Source of the DNA: Hyphomicrobium sp. D-2
GTDB taxonomy: Bacteria > Pseudomonadota > Alphaproteobacteria > Rhizobiales > Hyphomicrobiaceae
NCBI RefSeq assembly: GCF_029872155.1
Contig: NZ_JARXLA010000005.1
Span: 186,001-250,000 of the forward strand
DNA: 64,000 nucleotides
Direction: 5' to 3'
Both the position numbers and the translations under genes were made by a program. The notes below the pieces were generated by a model. The model saw only the letters and a list, made by a program, of their open reading frames with translations. It searched no databases and was not told the origin of the DNA. Of the stretch, positions 18,378 to 26,314 are shown in pieces. Position 1 is the stretch's first letter, and each line of letters begins with the position of its first letter.

Positions 18378-20855
18378 TCACCACGCGACCTTGACGCCGA
18401 GCTTGCCATCATAGGCGTTGCCGTCGGCGCGTTCACCGAGGCCGACGAGATAGGATGCGTTGGCGTAGATCGCCGCGCCGCCGCCGATGTCAGTGCTAAA
18501 GCCGGTGTTGATCTCGAACGTGGTGCCGCCCATGTCGGCCGCGAACGGAACGAAGCCGGTGGCCGATGAGAACTTCGTCTTAGGATCGCCGAGGAACTCA
18601 TACCAGAAGTTCGGACGCACCCATGCCGTGAAGGTTGACGGTGCTCCGGTCAGCCATGTCGGCGTACCGAAGTCCTGAGCGAAACGAACGCCCACACGTA
18701 CGACCAGCGAATTGACGTTGTCGAAGTGCACCTGAGCGCCAACATCCGAGCCGTTGTTGAGGTTGATCGTCTGGTAGGCAAGCTGGGCCTGCGGTTCGAT
18801 GCTGAAGCCACCGGGACCGGTGTAGACCGGATAGCCGCCTTCGACCGAAGCACCGAACGCGCCGCCATCGGTCTGCATCTTCGGGATGCGGTTGGACGCC
18901 GCGTCGATATCGTACCACGAGCCCATCAGCAGCGTGTCGATGTAAGCGTTGTTCGGTGTGTAGTGGGTCCAGTAGGCACCCCATGAATAGGCCATGAAGC
19001 TGTTTTCGCCCGCCTTGCCATCACCGATGTGCTGCACGTCGCCGGAGCCGTGGCCGATGGCGAAGAACGCACCGGCATGGTTGCGCGACGTGCCAACATC
19101 GCCGTCACGGTAGAGGTCCATACCGCCCTGAAAGGCCCAGAAGTCGTAGTCGTATTTCGGGCCAGCGCCGCAAATGCCGCCTTTGCCGCCGTCGCGATCA
19201 CCATGCTGACCGATGACACGCGCCCAGGCTGCGTTCGGTGCGCCTTCAGCGTAGGCGCTGACAGCCGTGCCGCGCCGCTCGTGCAGCGTGTCGAGCATCA
19301 GGCGACCGTACAGCAGCGTCATGGCCGGAACGGCCGCATAGAGCGATGTCTCCTGCCGCCAGTCGGGTGTATCAGGGGCGCAAAGCGGCGCTGATGGGTC
19401 GAGTGCACAATCGAGCACGGAGCGCAGATACCAGTTATCGGGGTTGGCACCGTTCTGGCCGCCGCGATAGAGCGAGTATTCATAGGGTCCGACTACCACC
19501 GGCCCGGCGAGCGTAAGCAATCCCGGCACGGTTGTGCCGCCGTTAATTGCATCGACCACGAGGATGCCGTCGAGTGTTGTGAGATCACCGCCACCGCCAA
19601 CGTTAGTCACGCTAAGCAGCGAAGAGCCAAGGCCGCTGCCGCCGTCGATTATAAGTTTATCGGATGGCGAGCCATCGGTGCCGAGGAACGTATTAACGCC
19701 CAGCGTGCCGCCAATGCCTACATAGTCCTGCACCGTCAGCGTTTTGAACGGACCGGCACTCGAACCGGGTGGAGAGAACTGCGCGAGACTGCCAGTCTGA
19801 TTGATCAGTAGCGTAAGGTTGGAATCGTCGGTGATATTCCACACGGATGAGCCTAGAAGGTTTATTTGCGCCGTGCCGCCGGCGGCCATTACCGCGCTAC
19901 CGGTAAGCGTCGTGCTGTCCGCGTAGATGTTGAGTGCGCCGATGTCGCTCACATTCAATAGTTTATCGCCGCCGGTGATGGTGGCGTTTGTGAGCGTGGC
20001 AGTGAGCTGGCCACTAACAACTTCAAAACCCGCTCCATCTGCGGCGCTCAAGCTGCTATTGGTGATCGTGACCGTGCTTGGGCCGGTTGAATGCACGATA
20101 TTGGCGATAGCACCGGAAGTAGTCACCGTGCTGTCAGTCAGAGTGACCTCTCCACCGGATGCTAGTACGACACCATGCGATCCGGCTCCGGAAGTGCTTA
20201 CGGTGGCGGACGTGGCAATCAAGTCCGTAGAAGCGTAGAGGCCGGCGGCATCACTGCCGGATGTCGTTACTGTCACATTGTCCGCCGTAAGCACACCCTG
20301 TGTGAGGGCCCGGAGCCCTTGGGCGCCTGTGCCCGACGTCGTGACAGCCCCATTTATGAAAGTGACCGAAGCGGAGTTCGCAACGACACCGAAGGCTCCG
20401 TCGCCGTTGGTAACGACGGTGACGCCGTTTGCATCAACTGTACCAAAGGTGCCTGCAAGGATGCCTTGGCTGTTGTTTCCGTGCGTGGTTATCGTTGTCC
20501 CGGTCCCGATAGTAATTAGCGACCAAGATGAGGTCGCCCGCGCACCGGCAGATGCGTTGCCAGATGTTTCGATGGTTGATCCGGAAGCAATGTCGATCTG
20601 TCCTCTGCTCGTCGCCCTCGCGCCATCGCCACCGGCTCCGGTTGTGGTGATGGTCAACGGCGACGTGCTGACGATGATGCCGTCGATGTCCGCTAGCAGG
20701 GCAGGCTCCCCAACCGTGATGATGGTCCCGCTGGCCGTCTGGGTTGCACCGCCCGTTGCGTGAACTTGCTGAGCTTGCGTTTCGGAAGACTGCAACACTG
20801 ATAAAAGTGCCAACATCGAAACCGCGCAACAATGCGCATGGTATGGCGCGGCCAT
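18378..20855 (-). CDS. autotransporter adhesin-like protein (copy B)
   Basis: An intact 825-residue type Va secretion protein. The start at 20855 (AAAGGAC upstream) yields signal peptide MAAPYHAHCCAVSMLALLSV ending in TQA-QQ. The passenger (about 30-520) is a beta-helix of short repeats such as ITTHGNNSQGILAGTFGTV. The C-terminal barrel (about 540-825) begins near DWRQETSLYAAVPAMTLLYG and ends in the aromatic KLGVKVAW expected for BAM insertion. The protein would be displayed on the cell surface; a binding target cannot be told. The passenger is shorter than and diverged from copy A (12697-15740) while the barrels are nearly identical. It is cargo of the tRNA-Glu element. Confidence 0.88.
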   Translation of the reverse strand: MAAPYHAHCCAVSMLALLSVLQSSETQAQQVHATGGATQTASGTIITVGEPALLADIDGIIVSTSPLTITTTGAGGDGARATSRGQIDIASGSTIETSGNASAGARATSSWSLITIGTGTTITTHGNNSQGILAGTFGTVDANGVTVVTNGDGAFGVVANSASVTFINGAVTTSGTGAQGLRALTQGVLTADNVTVTTSGSDAAGLYASTDLIATSATVSTSGAGSHGVVLASGGEVTLTDSTVTTSGAIANIVHSTGPSTVTITNSSLSAADGAGFEVVSGQLTATLTNATITGGDKLLNVSDIGALNIYADSTTLTGSAVMAAGGTAQINLLGSSVWNITDDSNLTLLINQTGSLAQFSPPGSSAGPFKTLTVQDYVGIGGTLGVNTFLGTDGSPSDKLIIDGGSGLGSSLLSVTNVGGGGDLTTLDGILVVDAINGGTTVPGLLTLAGPVVVGPYEYSLYRGGQNGANPDNWYLRSVLDCALDPSAPLCAPDTPDWRQETSLYAAVPAMTLLYGRLMLDTLHERRGTAVSAYAEGAPNAAWARVIGQHGDRDGGKGGICGAGPKYDYDFWAFQGGMDLYRDGDVGTSRNHAGAFFAIGHGSGDVQHIGDGKAGENSFMAYSWGAYWTHYTPNNAYIDTLLMGSWYDIDAASNRIPKMQTDGGAFGASVEGGYPVYTGPGGFSIEPQAQLAYQTINLNNGSDVGAQVHFDNVNSLVVRVGVRFAQDFGTPTWLTGAPSTFTAWVRPNFWYEFLGDPKTKFSSATGFVPFAADMGGTTFEINTGFSTDIGGGAAIYANASYLVGLGERADGNAYDGKLGVKVAW

Positions 20856-21114
20856 AACAAGTCCTTTCAATTCGGTGCGCGGCGTTGCCGCTGAATTTGG
20901 AACTCTGTTGACGCGCTCGCGCTCTATCTGGCGCGGCATTAACCTAGTCGCGGCTCACCTGAGCTGTTTAAGCATCAGCGATCTGATCATGGCAGTGAGC
21001 GACGTTCAGGCCATACGGTCGTGTTATGCTCAGGACCGTCGCATATTAAACACGGTCCACTGAACGTTGTTCTCAGTGCTTTGACGGATAGTGTTTAGGT
21101 CAGCCACAAACGCA
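20856..21114. other. autotransporter upstream region
   Basis: No gene is seen between the autotransporter start and the resolvase terminator. It holds the autotransporter promoter and the shared motif at 21027-21063. Confidence 0.4.
21027..21063. repeat. upstream motif shared by the two autotransporter genes, copy B
   Basis: Partner of 15968-16004 (about 33 of 37 bases match), 172 bases upstream of the copy B start. It contains ACCGT...ACGGT flanking an AT-rich centre. Confidence 0.6.
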
Positions 21115-21137
21115 AAAGGGCTCGCGAAGAGCCCTTT
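21115..21137 (-). terminator. rho-independent terminator of the resolvase gene
   Basis: A perfect nine-base-pair stem (AAAGGGCTC / GAGCCCTTT) with loop GCGAA lies 45 bases past the resolvase stop; on the minus strand it is followed by TGCGTTTG. Confidence 0.8.
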
Positions 21138-21182
21138 CCGTGCCGTGCTAACTGTTGTGCAAATGCCCCTTTGCAGAGGCCT

Positions 21183-21773
21183 TCACGAGTCAGCATCGGC
21201 CTTGTAAGAGAACTCACGCTTCAGCCCGCGATCATCCATGATGCGGTAAACCGACGACCTGCCGATGTTTAGAAGCTTCGCAACTGCTGTGGGGCTTTCA
21301 CCCGCCACAAGCATAGCCTCAACCTCGTCGGCCTTTGCCATCGCAGTCGGCGCACGGCCTTTGTACTTGCCCTCTGACTTCGCCTTTGCGATGCCCTCGC
21401 GCTGGCGCTCCAACATTAACGAGCGCTCGAACTCCGCTACGCTGCCGAGTACGTTGAGCATCAGCTTCCCGGTGGCGGTGGACGTGTCGAGGTTCATTGC
21501 GAGGATGCGCAGCGAAGCGCCCTTTGCCTCGATCCTATCAACAATCGTCAGCAGGTCGCGCATCGACCGTGCAAGGCGGTCCAGTTTCGTGACGACAAGC
21601 GTGTCACCGTCTCGGAGGTAGTCGATAGCCGCTTCCAGCTCCTCGCGTTGCGCCACCGACGAAACTTGTTCGGTGAAGACTTTCTCGCAACCTGCCGCCG
21701 CAAGGTCGCGCTGCTGCGCCTCAAGTCCAGCCTCTTGCTCGGAGGTCGAGGTCCGTCCGTATCCAATCTGCAT
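21183..21773 (-). CDS. serine recombinase (resolvase/invertase family)
   Basis: The 196-residue protein has the resolvase catalytic domain: GYGRTSTSEQEAGLEAQ, where the nucleophilic serine is in RTSTSEQ, then TKLDRLARSMRDLL with the conserved arginines, and a C-terminal helix-turn-helix (ESPTAVAKLLNIGRSSVYRI, about 155-175). It would cut and rejoin DNA at res or inversion sites. Inside the tRNA-Glu element it may resolve multimers or invert a segment. The upstream gap (21831-21927) carries inverted and direct repeats that could be its sites. A terminator follows the gene. Confidence 0.92.
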   Translation of the reverse strand: MQIGYGRTSTSEQEAGLEAQQRDLAAAGCEKVFTEQVSSVAQREELEAAIDYLRDGDTLVVTKLDRLARSMRDLLTIVDRIEAKGASLRILAMNLDTSTATGKLMLNVLGSVAEFERSLMLERQREGIAKAKSEGKYKGRAPTAMAKADEVEAMLVAGESPTAVAKLLNIGRSSVYRIMDDRGLKREFSYKADADS

Positions 21774-21830
21774 GTGCTTCCCCTATCCCACGTCATGCAC
21801 CGTATGATCTAAAGATATGAAGGCACAAAC

Positions 21831-21927
21831 GTCCCAAAATAGCAATGCCGCTTTAATGGGACACTCTTCACGGCTCTTGCCGGTCGCCCTCAACGAGTCA
21901 CTAGGGCCTGCTCTTGTGGGACACTCT
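21831..21927. promoter_or_regulatory. candidate res/operator region of the resolvase
   Basis: GTCCCA at 21831-21836 and TGGGAC at 21857-21862 form an inverted repeat spanning 32 bases. The string TGGGACACTCT recurs at 21857-21867 and 21917-21927, exactly 60 bases apart. Tn3-type resolvases bind several such dyads directly upstream of their own gene, and this region starts 58 bases from the resolvase start. The function is inferred from position and symmetry. Confidence 0.5.
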
Positions 21928-22026
21928 CTAGCCGTCACCGTTTTCCAGCGGACGGGGTTTCGTCGGCACTGGCACCCGTAGCGCCCTGAACCGCCAAGCA
22001 CCCGTCAGCCGGAAAACGGTCAGGCT

Positions 22027-22569
22027 CTATGCAGCGGCTTTGAAGGTGCCGTCGAAGGGCTGGTAGCGGACGACCACGGGCCCCTCCAAGGCGCTCTCAC
22101 GGGTGTGCAGCCGCGCCGCATCGCTCACTCGGCGGTAGCGCAGCGTCGGCGTCCACTTGTCAGGTGTGATGAGTGAAGGGGCGAAGACGTGTAAGGGGCG
22201 GTTTCCCGTGCCACGAGCGACGCTAGTCGCGTCTCGGTTTTCCAGCACACGGGCGGCGACGTGAACCGGGTCTTTGGCATCCGAGACAATCTCTTCTCCG
22301 TCCGGCGAGTGCAGCGTGACGGTGTAACGAAGGCCCTTAGAAGGGATAGAGGCAGGGTGCAGGTAGATGGATAGTGGCGCTATGGCAGTATCTCCGTGGG
22401 TGTTGGAAGGGCAGGTGAATGCTCGCCGTCGATTGAGAGACGGACGCGAGTGAGGTGTTGGTGCGCGGGACGGGAAGCCGAGGAGGTCTAGCGCCGCTTG
22501 AGACGCGACTGCATCGGCCGGGAGACAACAGCCCCCGCCCCCCTGCTGCTGCTCAACGGCGACCGACAC
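22027..22569 (-). CDS. hypothetical protein of the tRNA-Glu element
   Basis: Up to 180 residues, not recognised. The C-terminal two thirds look like a real domain: GLRYTVTLHSPDGEEIVSDA, then KDPVHVAARVLENRDATSVA and VVRYQPFDGTF. The N-terminal 60 residues are low-complexity and the true start may be further in; no strong ribosome site precedes 22569. There is no membrane segment. It lies upstream of the resolvase and in the same direction. Confidence 0.5.
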   Translation of the reverse strand: MSVAVEQQQGGGGCCLPADAVASQAALDLLGFPSRAPTPHSRPSLNRRRAFTCPSNTHGDTAIAPLSIYLHPASIPSKGLRYTVTLHSPDGEEIVSDAKDPVHVAARVLENRDATSVARGTGNRPLHVFAPSLITPDKWTPTLRYRRVSDAARLHTRESALEGPVVVRYQPFDGTFKAAA

Positions 22570-22895
22570 TCAACGAGAAGCCAAGCATCCGAGCGGCGAA
22601 AGCCTCGCGCTCAAGAACGTCTCAGAAATTCGGAGGTCGGTCGCCGGAGCAAACCTATAGGAACGGGCCCGGCGCGGGGGGAATGGCGGGCGGCGGGATA
22701 TTCTAAATACCCCCTCGCGTTTTCGCAGCAAAACATCCGGGGTCTCTTCCACCCCGTCCACGGTCCTAGGACACCGCTCACAGCCCCTACCGTATCCCCC
22801 CGTACAGAGCCTCTTGAGTGGTTCCGGCTATATGGGTCGCCAGCTTCTTCAAGATGCCGCTGTACGGGCCTTGTTTGGGCACCTATCGGCAGCGT
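22570..22895. other. gap inside the element, no gene seen
   Basis: 326 bases between two minus-strand hypothetical genes. Some short open frames cross it but none has a ribosome site or coherent product. An AT-rich spot near 22700-22730 may be a promoter for the gene to the left. Confidence 0.35.
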
Positions 22896-23309
22896 TTACA
22901 CGCCAGCTAGGCCGGGAGTTGCCGCCCACGCCGTCGCCGCCTCCAACGCCGCCCTGCCAAGCTTGAGCTGCCGGACTGCGTTGGGAACATAGCGGGCTCT
23001 GGTGAGATACTTGCGGCCGGTCCATCGGTCGGGGCCGTCTCGATATTGAATCGTCCAACACGTTGCGTGACTGCCGTCTACGCCGCTGGCGATGAGGCGG
23101 TGGCGCTCATCGAGTTGCAGTACGACACCGGGGAAGTCGTCCGAAGACAACATGGGTTTTCGTGCAAGGGTCCGTTCGGGTGCGGTGAAAGATGGTGCGA
23201 TCGTCTCTGTCGAGTGTGGCGGTGCGAGCGTTATGTCGTTCTCCGAGGTTTCAGGTTGCGGGACGTGGTCTTCACAGCAAACGACAACGCCCCTGAGGGG
23301 CTTCCTCAA
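22896..23309 (-). CDS. hypothetical protein of the tRNA-Glu element
   Basis: Up to 137 residues, not recognised. The C-terminal half has a compact-looking segment, VVLQLDERHRLIASGVDGSH, TCWTIQYRDG and WTGRKYLTRARYVPNAVRQL, reminiscent of small phage or plasmid proteins. The first 50 residues are proline- and threonine-rich, and an internal start (MLSSDDFPG, near residue 53) is possible. It follows the AAA ATPase genes on the same strand. Confidence 0.5.
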   Translation of the reverse strand: MRKPLRGVVVCCEDHVPQPETSENDITLAPPHSTETIAPSFTAPERTLARKPMLSSDDFPGVVLQLDERHRLIASGVDGSHATCWTIQYRDGPDRWTGRKYLTRARYVPNAVRQLKLGRAALEAATAWAATPGLAGV

Positions 23310-23339
23310 GGGCGTGTCATCGGCGTTTAGCGGGTCGTG

Positions 23340-23723
23340 TTAGGTCGTGCGAGGTGTTGGCACGGGCTGTACAAGGCAGCCGCGTTCGGCTTCGATCTTG
23401 TCCCACACCTCCGGCTTTATCCCCGACCAGAAGCGGAGCCAGAGCGCGTAGTGATCCTGCCGGAGCCAGTAACGGGCATTTGTCACGGTCATTCCGGTCT
23501 CGACCGCGACCTGAGTGATGGGCTTTGCACGGAACGGAGAGAGGCCGCGACGTTTCCGGTCGGCGTCGAAGATGAGGTGGAAGCCTTCGGAGAGATAGGC
23601 GGCGAGCTTTCGCTGGTGCCGCGTGGGGTATTCGCTCTTCCGAGGTATCGCCACGCCTTTCGGAGCTTGGCTTGAGGCGGTTCGAGAGGGCTTGTCGGTC
23701 CGGACTTTGGGGCGGGAAGTCAT
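23340..23723 (-). CDS. small basic protein next to the AAA ATPase, possible HTH
   Basis: 127 residues, basic, with AKPITQVAVETGMTVTNARY (about 75-95) resembling a helix-turn-helix. The ATG at 23723 lies one base after the ATPase stop codon (TGAAATG), with GAGG just upstream, which argues for translational coupling to the ATPase. An in-frame ATG at 23741 would overlap that gene. A role in replication or control of the element is inferred from coupling only. Confidence 0.65.
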   Translation of the reverse strand: MTSRPKVRTDKPSRTASSQAPKGVAIPRKSEYPTRHQRKLAAYLSEGFHLIFDADRKRRGLSPFRAKPITQVAVETGMTVTNARYWLRQDHYALWLRFWSGIKPEVWDKIEAERGCLVQPVPTPRTT

Positions 23724-23724
23724 T

Positions 23725-24759
23725 TCAGTGAGCCTCGCCATCTTCTGCGTTTCGTTTCGCCGCCGCCATAGCGGCCTGAATTTCCGCCTTTGTCGTCAAG
23801 CCCGCAGCATAAGCTTTCCCGAGACGCTTTGAGACCTCGCCCTTTGATATGCCGAGGACTGATGCAGCTTCGGCTTGCGACTTGAACTCGCCGTCGAGGA
23901 AACGACGCACCAGCTCTGCAATAGCGGGATCAACTAGCGTATCCCAATGCCATCGGGCATCGGCGAACGACACGTTGAACACCTTGCGGCTGTCCGCCGA
24001 CTGCATTCGCGTCTTCGTGAAGTCTAACAAGAACGCAGCACCGTCCGATGCAGCCTCACGAGGGTTAGGCCGTAGTCGGACGATTGCTTCAAAGGTCGTC
24101 GCGATCTTGGAAGAGCCCCGATACTGCTCGCCGTTCTTATTCGAGTGGTGGACGACAAGCACGGCCGCGCCTGCTGACTTTATCCGCAGCAAGAGCTTCA
24201 GGAAGTTGTCCCACGCGGCGGCTGCGTTCTCGTCATCGACGGTCGCTAACGTGCTGAGGTTGTCGAGGACCACGAGTTGGGGGCGGTGCTGCCGAACGAT
24301 GGCAAGGATCGCGTCCGCGTCGTCGGGATTGCTGAAGTCAGGGAAGTTGTCTTCCTCCTCCGGCTGGTCGTGCCTTGCGAAGAGGACGACGTTCTCGCGG
24401 ATGAGGTCGGGGTTGCCGCCTTCTGCGGCCTTGATGGCGAGCTTAGCGCGTCCCTTCAGGTCCGCCATATCCATTTCGCCGTCGATATAGAGAACCCTGT
24501 TCGGGCTTTCCGCTGACCAGTGCCCGAACGTGCCGCACGTTGCCACGGCGGTTGCGACGGCAAGAGAGAACCAGCTTTTGCCTACGCCGGGTGGGGCGAA
24601 GACCATGGTAGCGCCTCGCTCAAGTAGCCAAGGACCGAGTAGGCGGTTCCTCGGCTTGATCGTCTCGTCGTCGAGAACGTCGCCAAGAGGCCGGATGCGG
24701 GGCGCGGAAGGGGTTGGTGAGGTAGTCGAAGCATTGGTGGTGGTCGTTGAGGTCTTCAT
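23725..24759 (-). CDS. RepA-like AAA (RecA-fold) ATPase
   Basis: The 344-residue protein has a Walker A motif APPGVGKSW (about 55-63), a metal/acid segment VLYIDGEMD, a Walker B strand QLVVLDNLS, and VLVVHHSNKNGEQYRGSSKI, the pattern of the AAA_25/RepA family of hexameric DNA helicase-like ATPases found in plasmids, phages and integrative elements. A C-terminal helix-turn-helix (SQAEAASVLGISKGEVSKRL) may bind DNA. The ATG at 24759 follows GGAG; the longer frame to 24867 lacks homology. It probably drives replication of the excised element together with the coupled small gene. Confidence 0.85.
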   Translation of the reverse strand: MKTSTTTTNASTTSPTPSAPRIRPLGDVLDDETIKPRNRLLGPWLLERGATMVFAPPGVGKSWFSLAVATAVATCGTFGHWSAESPNRVLYIDGEMDMADLKGRAKLAIKAAEGGNPDLIRENVVLFARHDQPEEEDNFPDFSNPDDADAILAIVRQHRPQLVVLDNLSTLATVDDENAAAAWDNFLKLLLRIKSAGAAVLVVHHSNKNGEQYRGSSKIATTFEAIVRLRPNPREAASDGAAFLLDFTKTRMQSADSRKVFNVSFADARWHWDTLVDPAIAELVRRFLDGEFKSQAEAASVLGISKGEVSKRLGKAYAAGLTTKAEIQAAMAAAKRNAEDGEAH

Positions 24760-25791
24760 AATCTCCGTGAGGAAAGCGCCACCACCGAACGGTGAGCGCG
24801 GGTTGATGCCGACGAAAGGGAGGAAATTCCACCCGTATCGGCGGGTTTGTAAGACACTGACAATCAATAGTATTTCCGGGTTTCCTAGCTATATAAGCAA
24901 GAGAAACTGGAAACATCTGTACTGAACTAGGGTGAGACCCGAAGGTCTCTCTCATCCCTTAGGTCTTCCAGACACAGCCAGCAGGTAAGAGCTGAGACAG
25001 CAGGCTCAACCCTAAGGGCATCGGCAGGGCCTTTGACTGGTATCTCAGGGCCTCTTAGGGGGTGGTGTCTTGGAAAGACGGGCACCTAAGGAATTGTCTG
25101 AGGGTGGGGATCTTGGTGGCGGGGCTGCTGATAGGGGAGCCCCTTCAACAATCGGCACCACCAGCATTCCCACCGCAAGAGCCTCTGCTCCGCACAATCC
25201 TGCGATTGTCATGCAACGGCTTTGCCGATGCCTTGAAGATGGGGCTGCTGCCGGGAGCCTTGCGCCTATGTTGTCGGCCGACGCGGATGCGTCTGCTTGT
25301 CCAAATTGGGCAACCTATGTTGTCGGCCGACACGTCTCCTTAGACCGGAGGAGGCAACCTTTCGTTCTCTCCGTCACCTTCGAGGGCCCCGACGATGCCT
25401 TCGGAGCCACGTCTGATTATCCGGACTAGGCAACCTATTCGGTCTTTCACCGCCGTCACCGCCCGAGCGGCACCCCTCCCACACCCCTGCACGGAAGCCT
25501 TTGTTGTCTTCGCACGACTTCCCCGGCACACCACCGCCGCTCGGACAAGGCTTCGTCAAAGAGCCGATGAGGGGCTTTTCAGAGGGGTATGCGCCCGACT
25601 TTGAGGTCGGGGGGTACTATGGGAGGGTAAGGGCGGCGAAGGGCCTGTAGCGGGGTTTCTGAGGGGCTGTGACACGGGCGGTCGTCGTGGCGTAGAGCGC
25701 CCGTCTGACGGACCATGCGAGCGCGGCGCACTAGCTGCGGATCAGCAAATCAGGCAGCGTTCACGCGAAACCTTTTGCAACGGAGGGGCTA
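24760..25791. other. divergent region with short direct repeats, possible origin
   Basis: About 1 kb between the minus-strand ATPase and a plus-strand gene. CCTATGTTGTCGGCCGAC occurs at about 25266-25283 and again at about 25314-25331; GGCAACCT occurs at about 25309, 25352 and 25430, twice preceded by CCGGANNA. Near 24930-24955 is a small dyad (GAGACC...GGTCTC). Repeats next to a RepA-like gene suggest replication or control sites; nothing proves this. One weak gene candidate (25070-25429) crosses the repeats. Confidence 0.45.
25070..25429 (+). CDS. doubtful hypothetical gene
   Basis: A 119-residue frame from TTG 25070, preceded by a GGGGGTGG stretch. Its C-terminal part (ATYVVGRHVSLDRRRQPFVL) reads like protein, but the DNA repeats inside it fall in different frames, which argues against coding. 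Keep as a low-confidence call. Confidence 0.3.
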   Translation: MERRAPKELSEGGDLGGGAADRGAPSTIGTTSIPTARASAPHNPAIVMQRLCRCLEDGAAAGSLAPMLSADADASACPNWATYVVGRHVSLDRRRQPFVLSVTFEGPDDAFGATSDYPD

Positions 25792-26298
25792 GTGAGCTGG
25801 TTGTGGAACTGGTTGTCGGGAAATGCGCAGAGCATCTCAATCTTCGGCGGTGGCTTCTTCACACTCTGCATCGCTTTATGGAAGTGGCGCACCAACACTC
25901 AAAAAGTGAAGCTCGATTTATTCGACCGCCGGTTGGCGATCTACAACGCCACGATGGATTTGGTGTGTTCGGTGCGCCGCGACGGGCAACTAAACTGGGA
26001 TCAGTTGAGAGCTTTCAGCAGAGACACTAGGGACGCTCGTTTTTTGTTCGGAGATAAGCTTGCGAAGCATCTAGCCGAAATGGACGTTCGTGCAGAGCTG
26101 TTGATCCGAGAGGAAAAAGAATACCGCCGCATTCGGGACGAAAACCTAGAAGGCATTGAGCCGGTTTTAGATCGGCTTGAAGCGATAACTGACTGGTTCA
26201 AAAACACCTCGGAAGAACGTGACCGGATGTTTCAGAAGAGCTTGAGCTTGGCAGGTTGGCGGCCGTCGCTTGGGTGGCTTACACGTGCTCGGAGCTAG
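25792..26298 (+). CDS. single-pass membrane protein of unknown function
   Basis: 168 residues from GTG 25792, seven bases after CGGAGG. One membrane helix (about residues 13-30, SISIFGGGFFTLCIALWKW) is followed by a charged, helical cytoplasmic domain with LFDRRLAIYNATMDLVCSVR and ELLIREEKEYRRIRDENLEG. The layout (short helix, then 'DLFDRRLAIY') recalls small membrane proteins of unknown role near mobile genes. It converges with the zinc-ribbon gene. Confidence 0.75.
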   Translation: MSWLWNWLSGNAQSISIFGGGFFTLCIALWKWRTNTQKVKLDLFDRRLAIYNATMDLVCSVRRDGQLNWDQLRAFSRDTRDARFLFGDKLAKHLAEMDVRAELLIREEKEYRRIRDENLEGIEPVLDRLEAITDWFKNTSEERDRMFQKSLSLAGWRPSLGWLTRARS

Positions 26299-26314
26299 AA
26301 CAGCCGGTGGATGC

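Noticed and set aside
18378-20855. The element as a prophage.
   Set aside because: No capsid, portal, terminase, tail or lysis genes are present; autotransporter cargo and a RepA-like ATPase fit an integrative island better.
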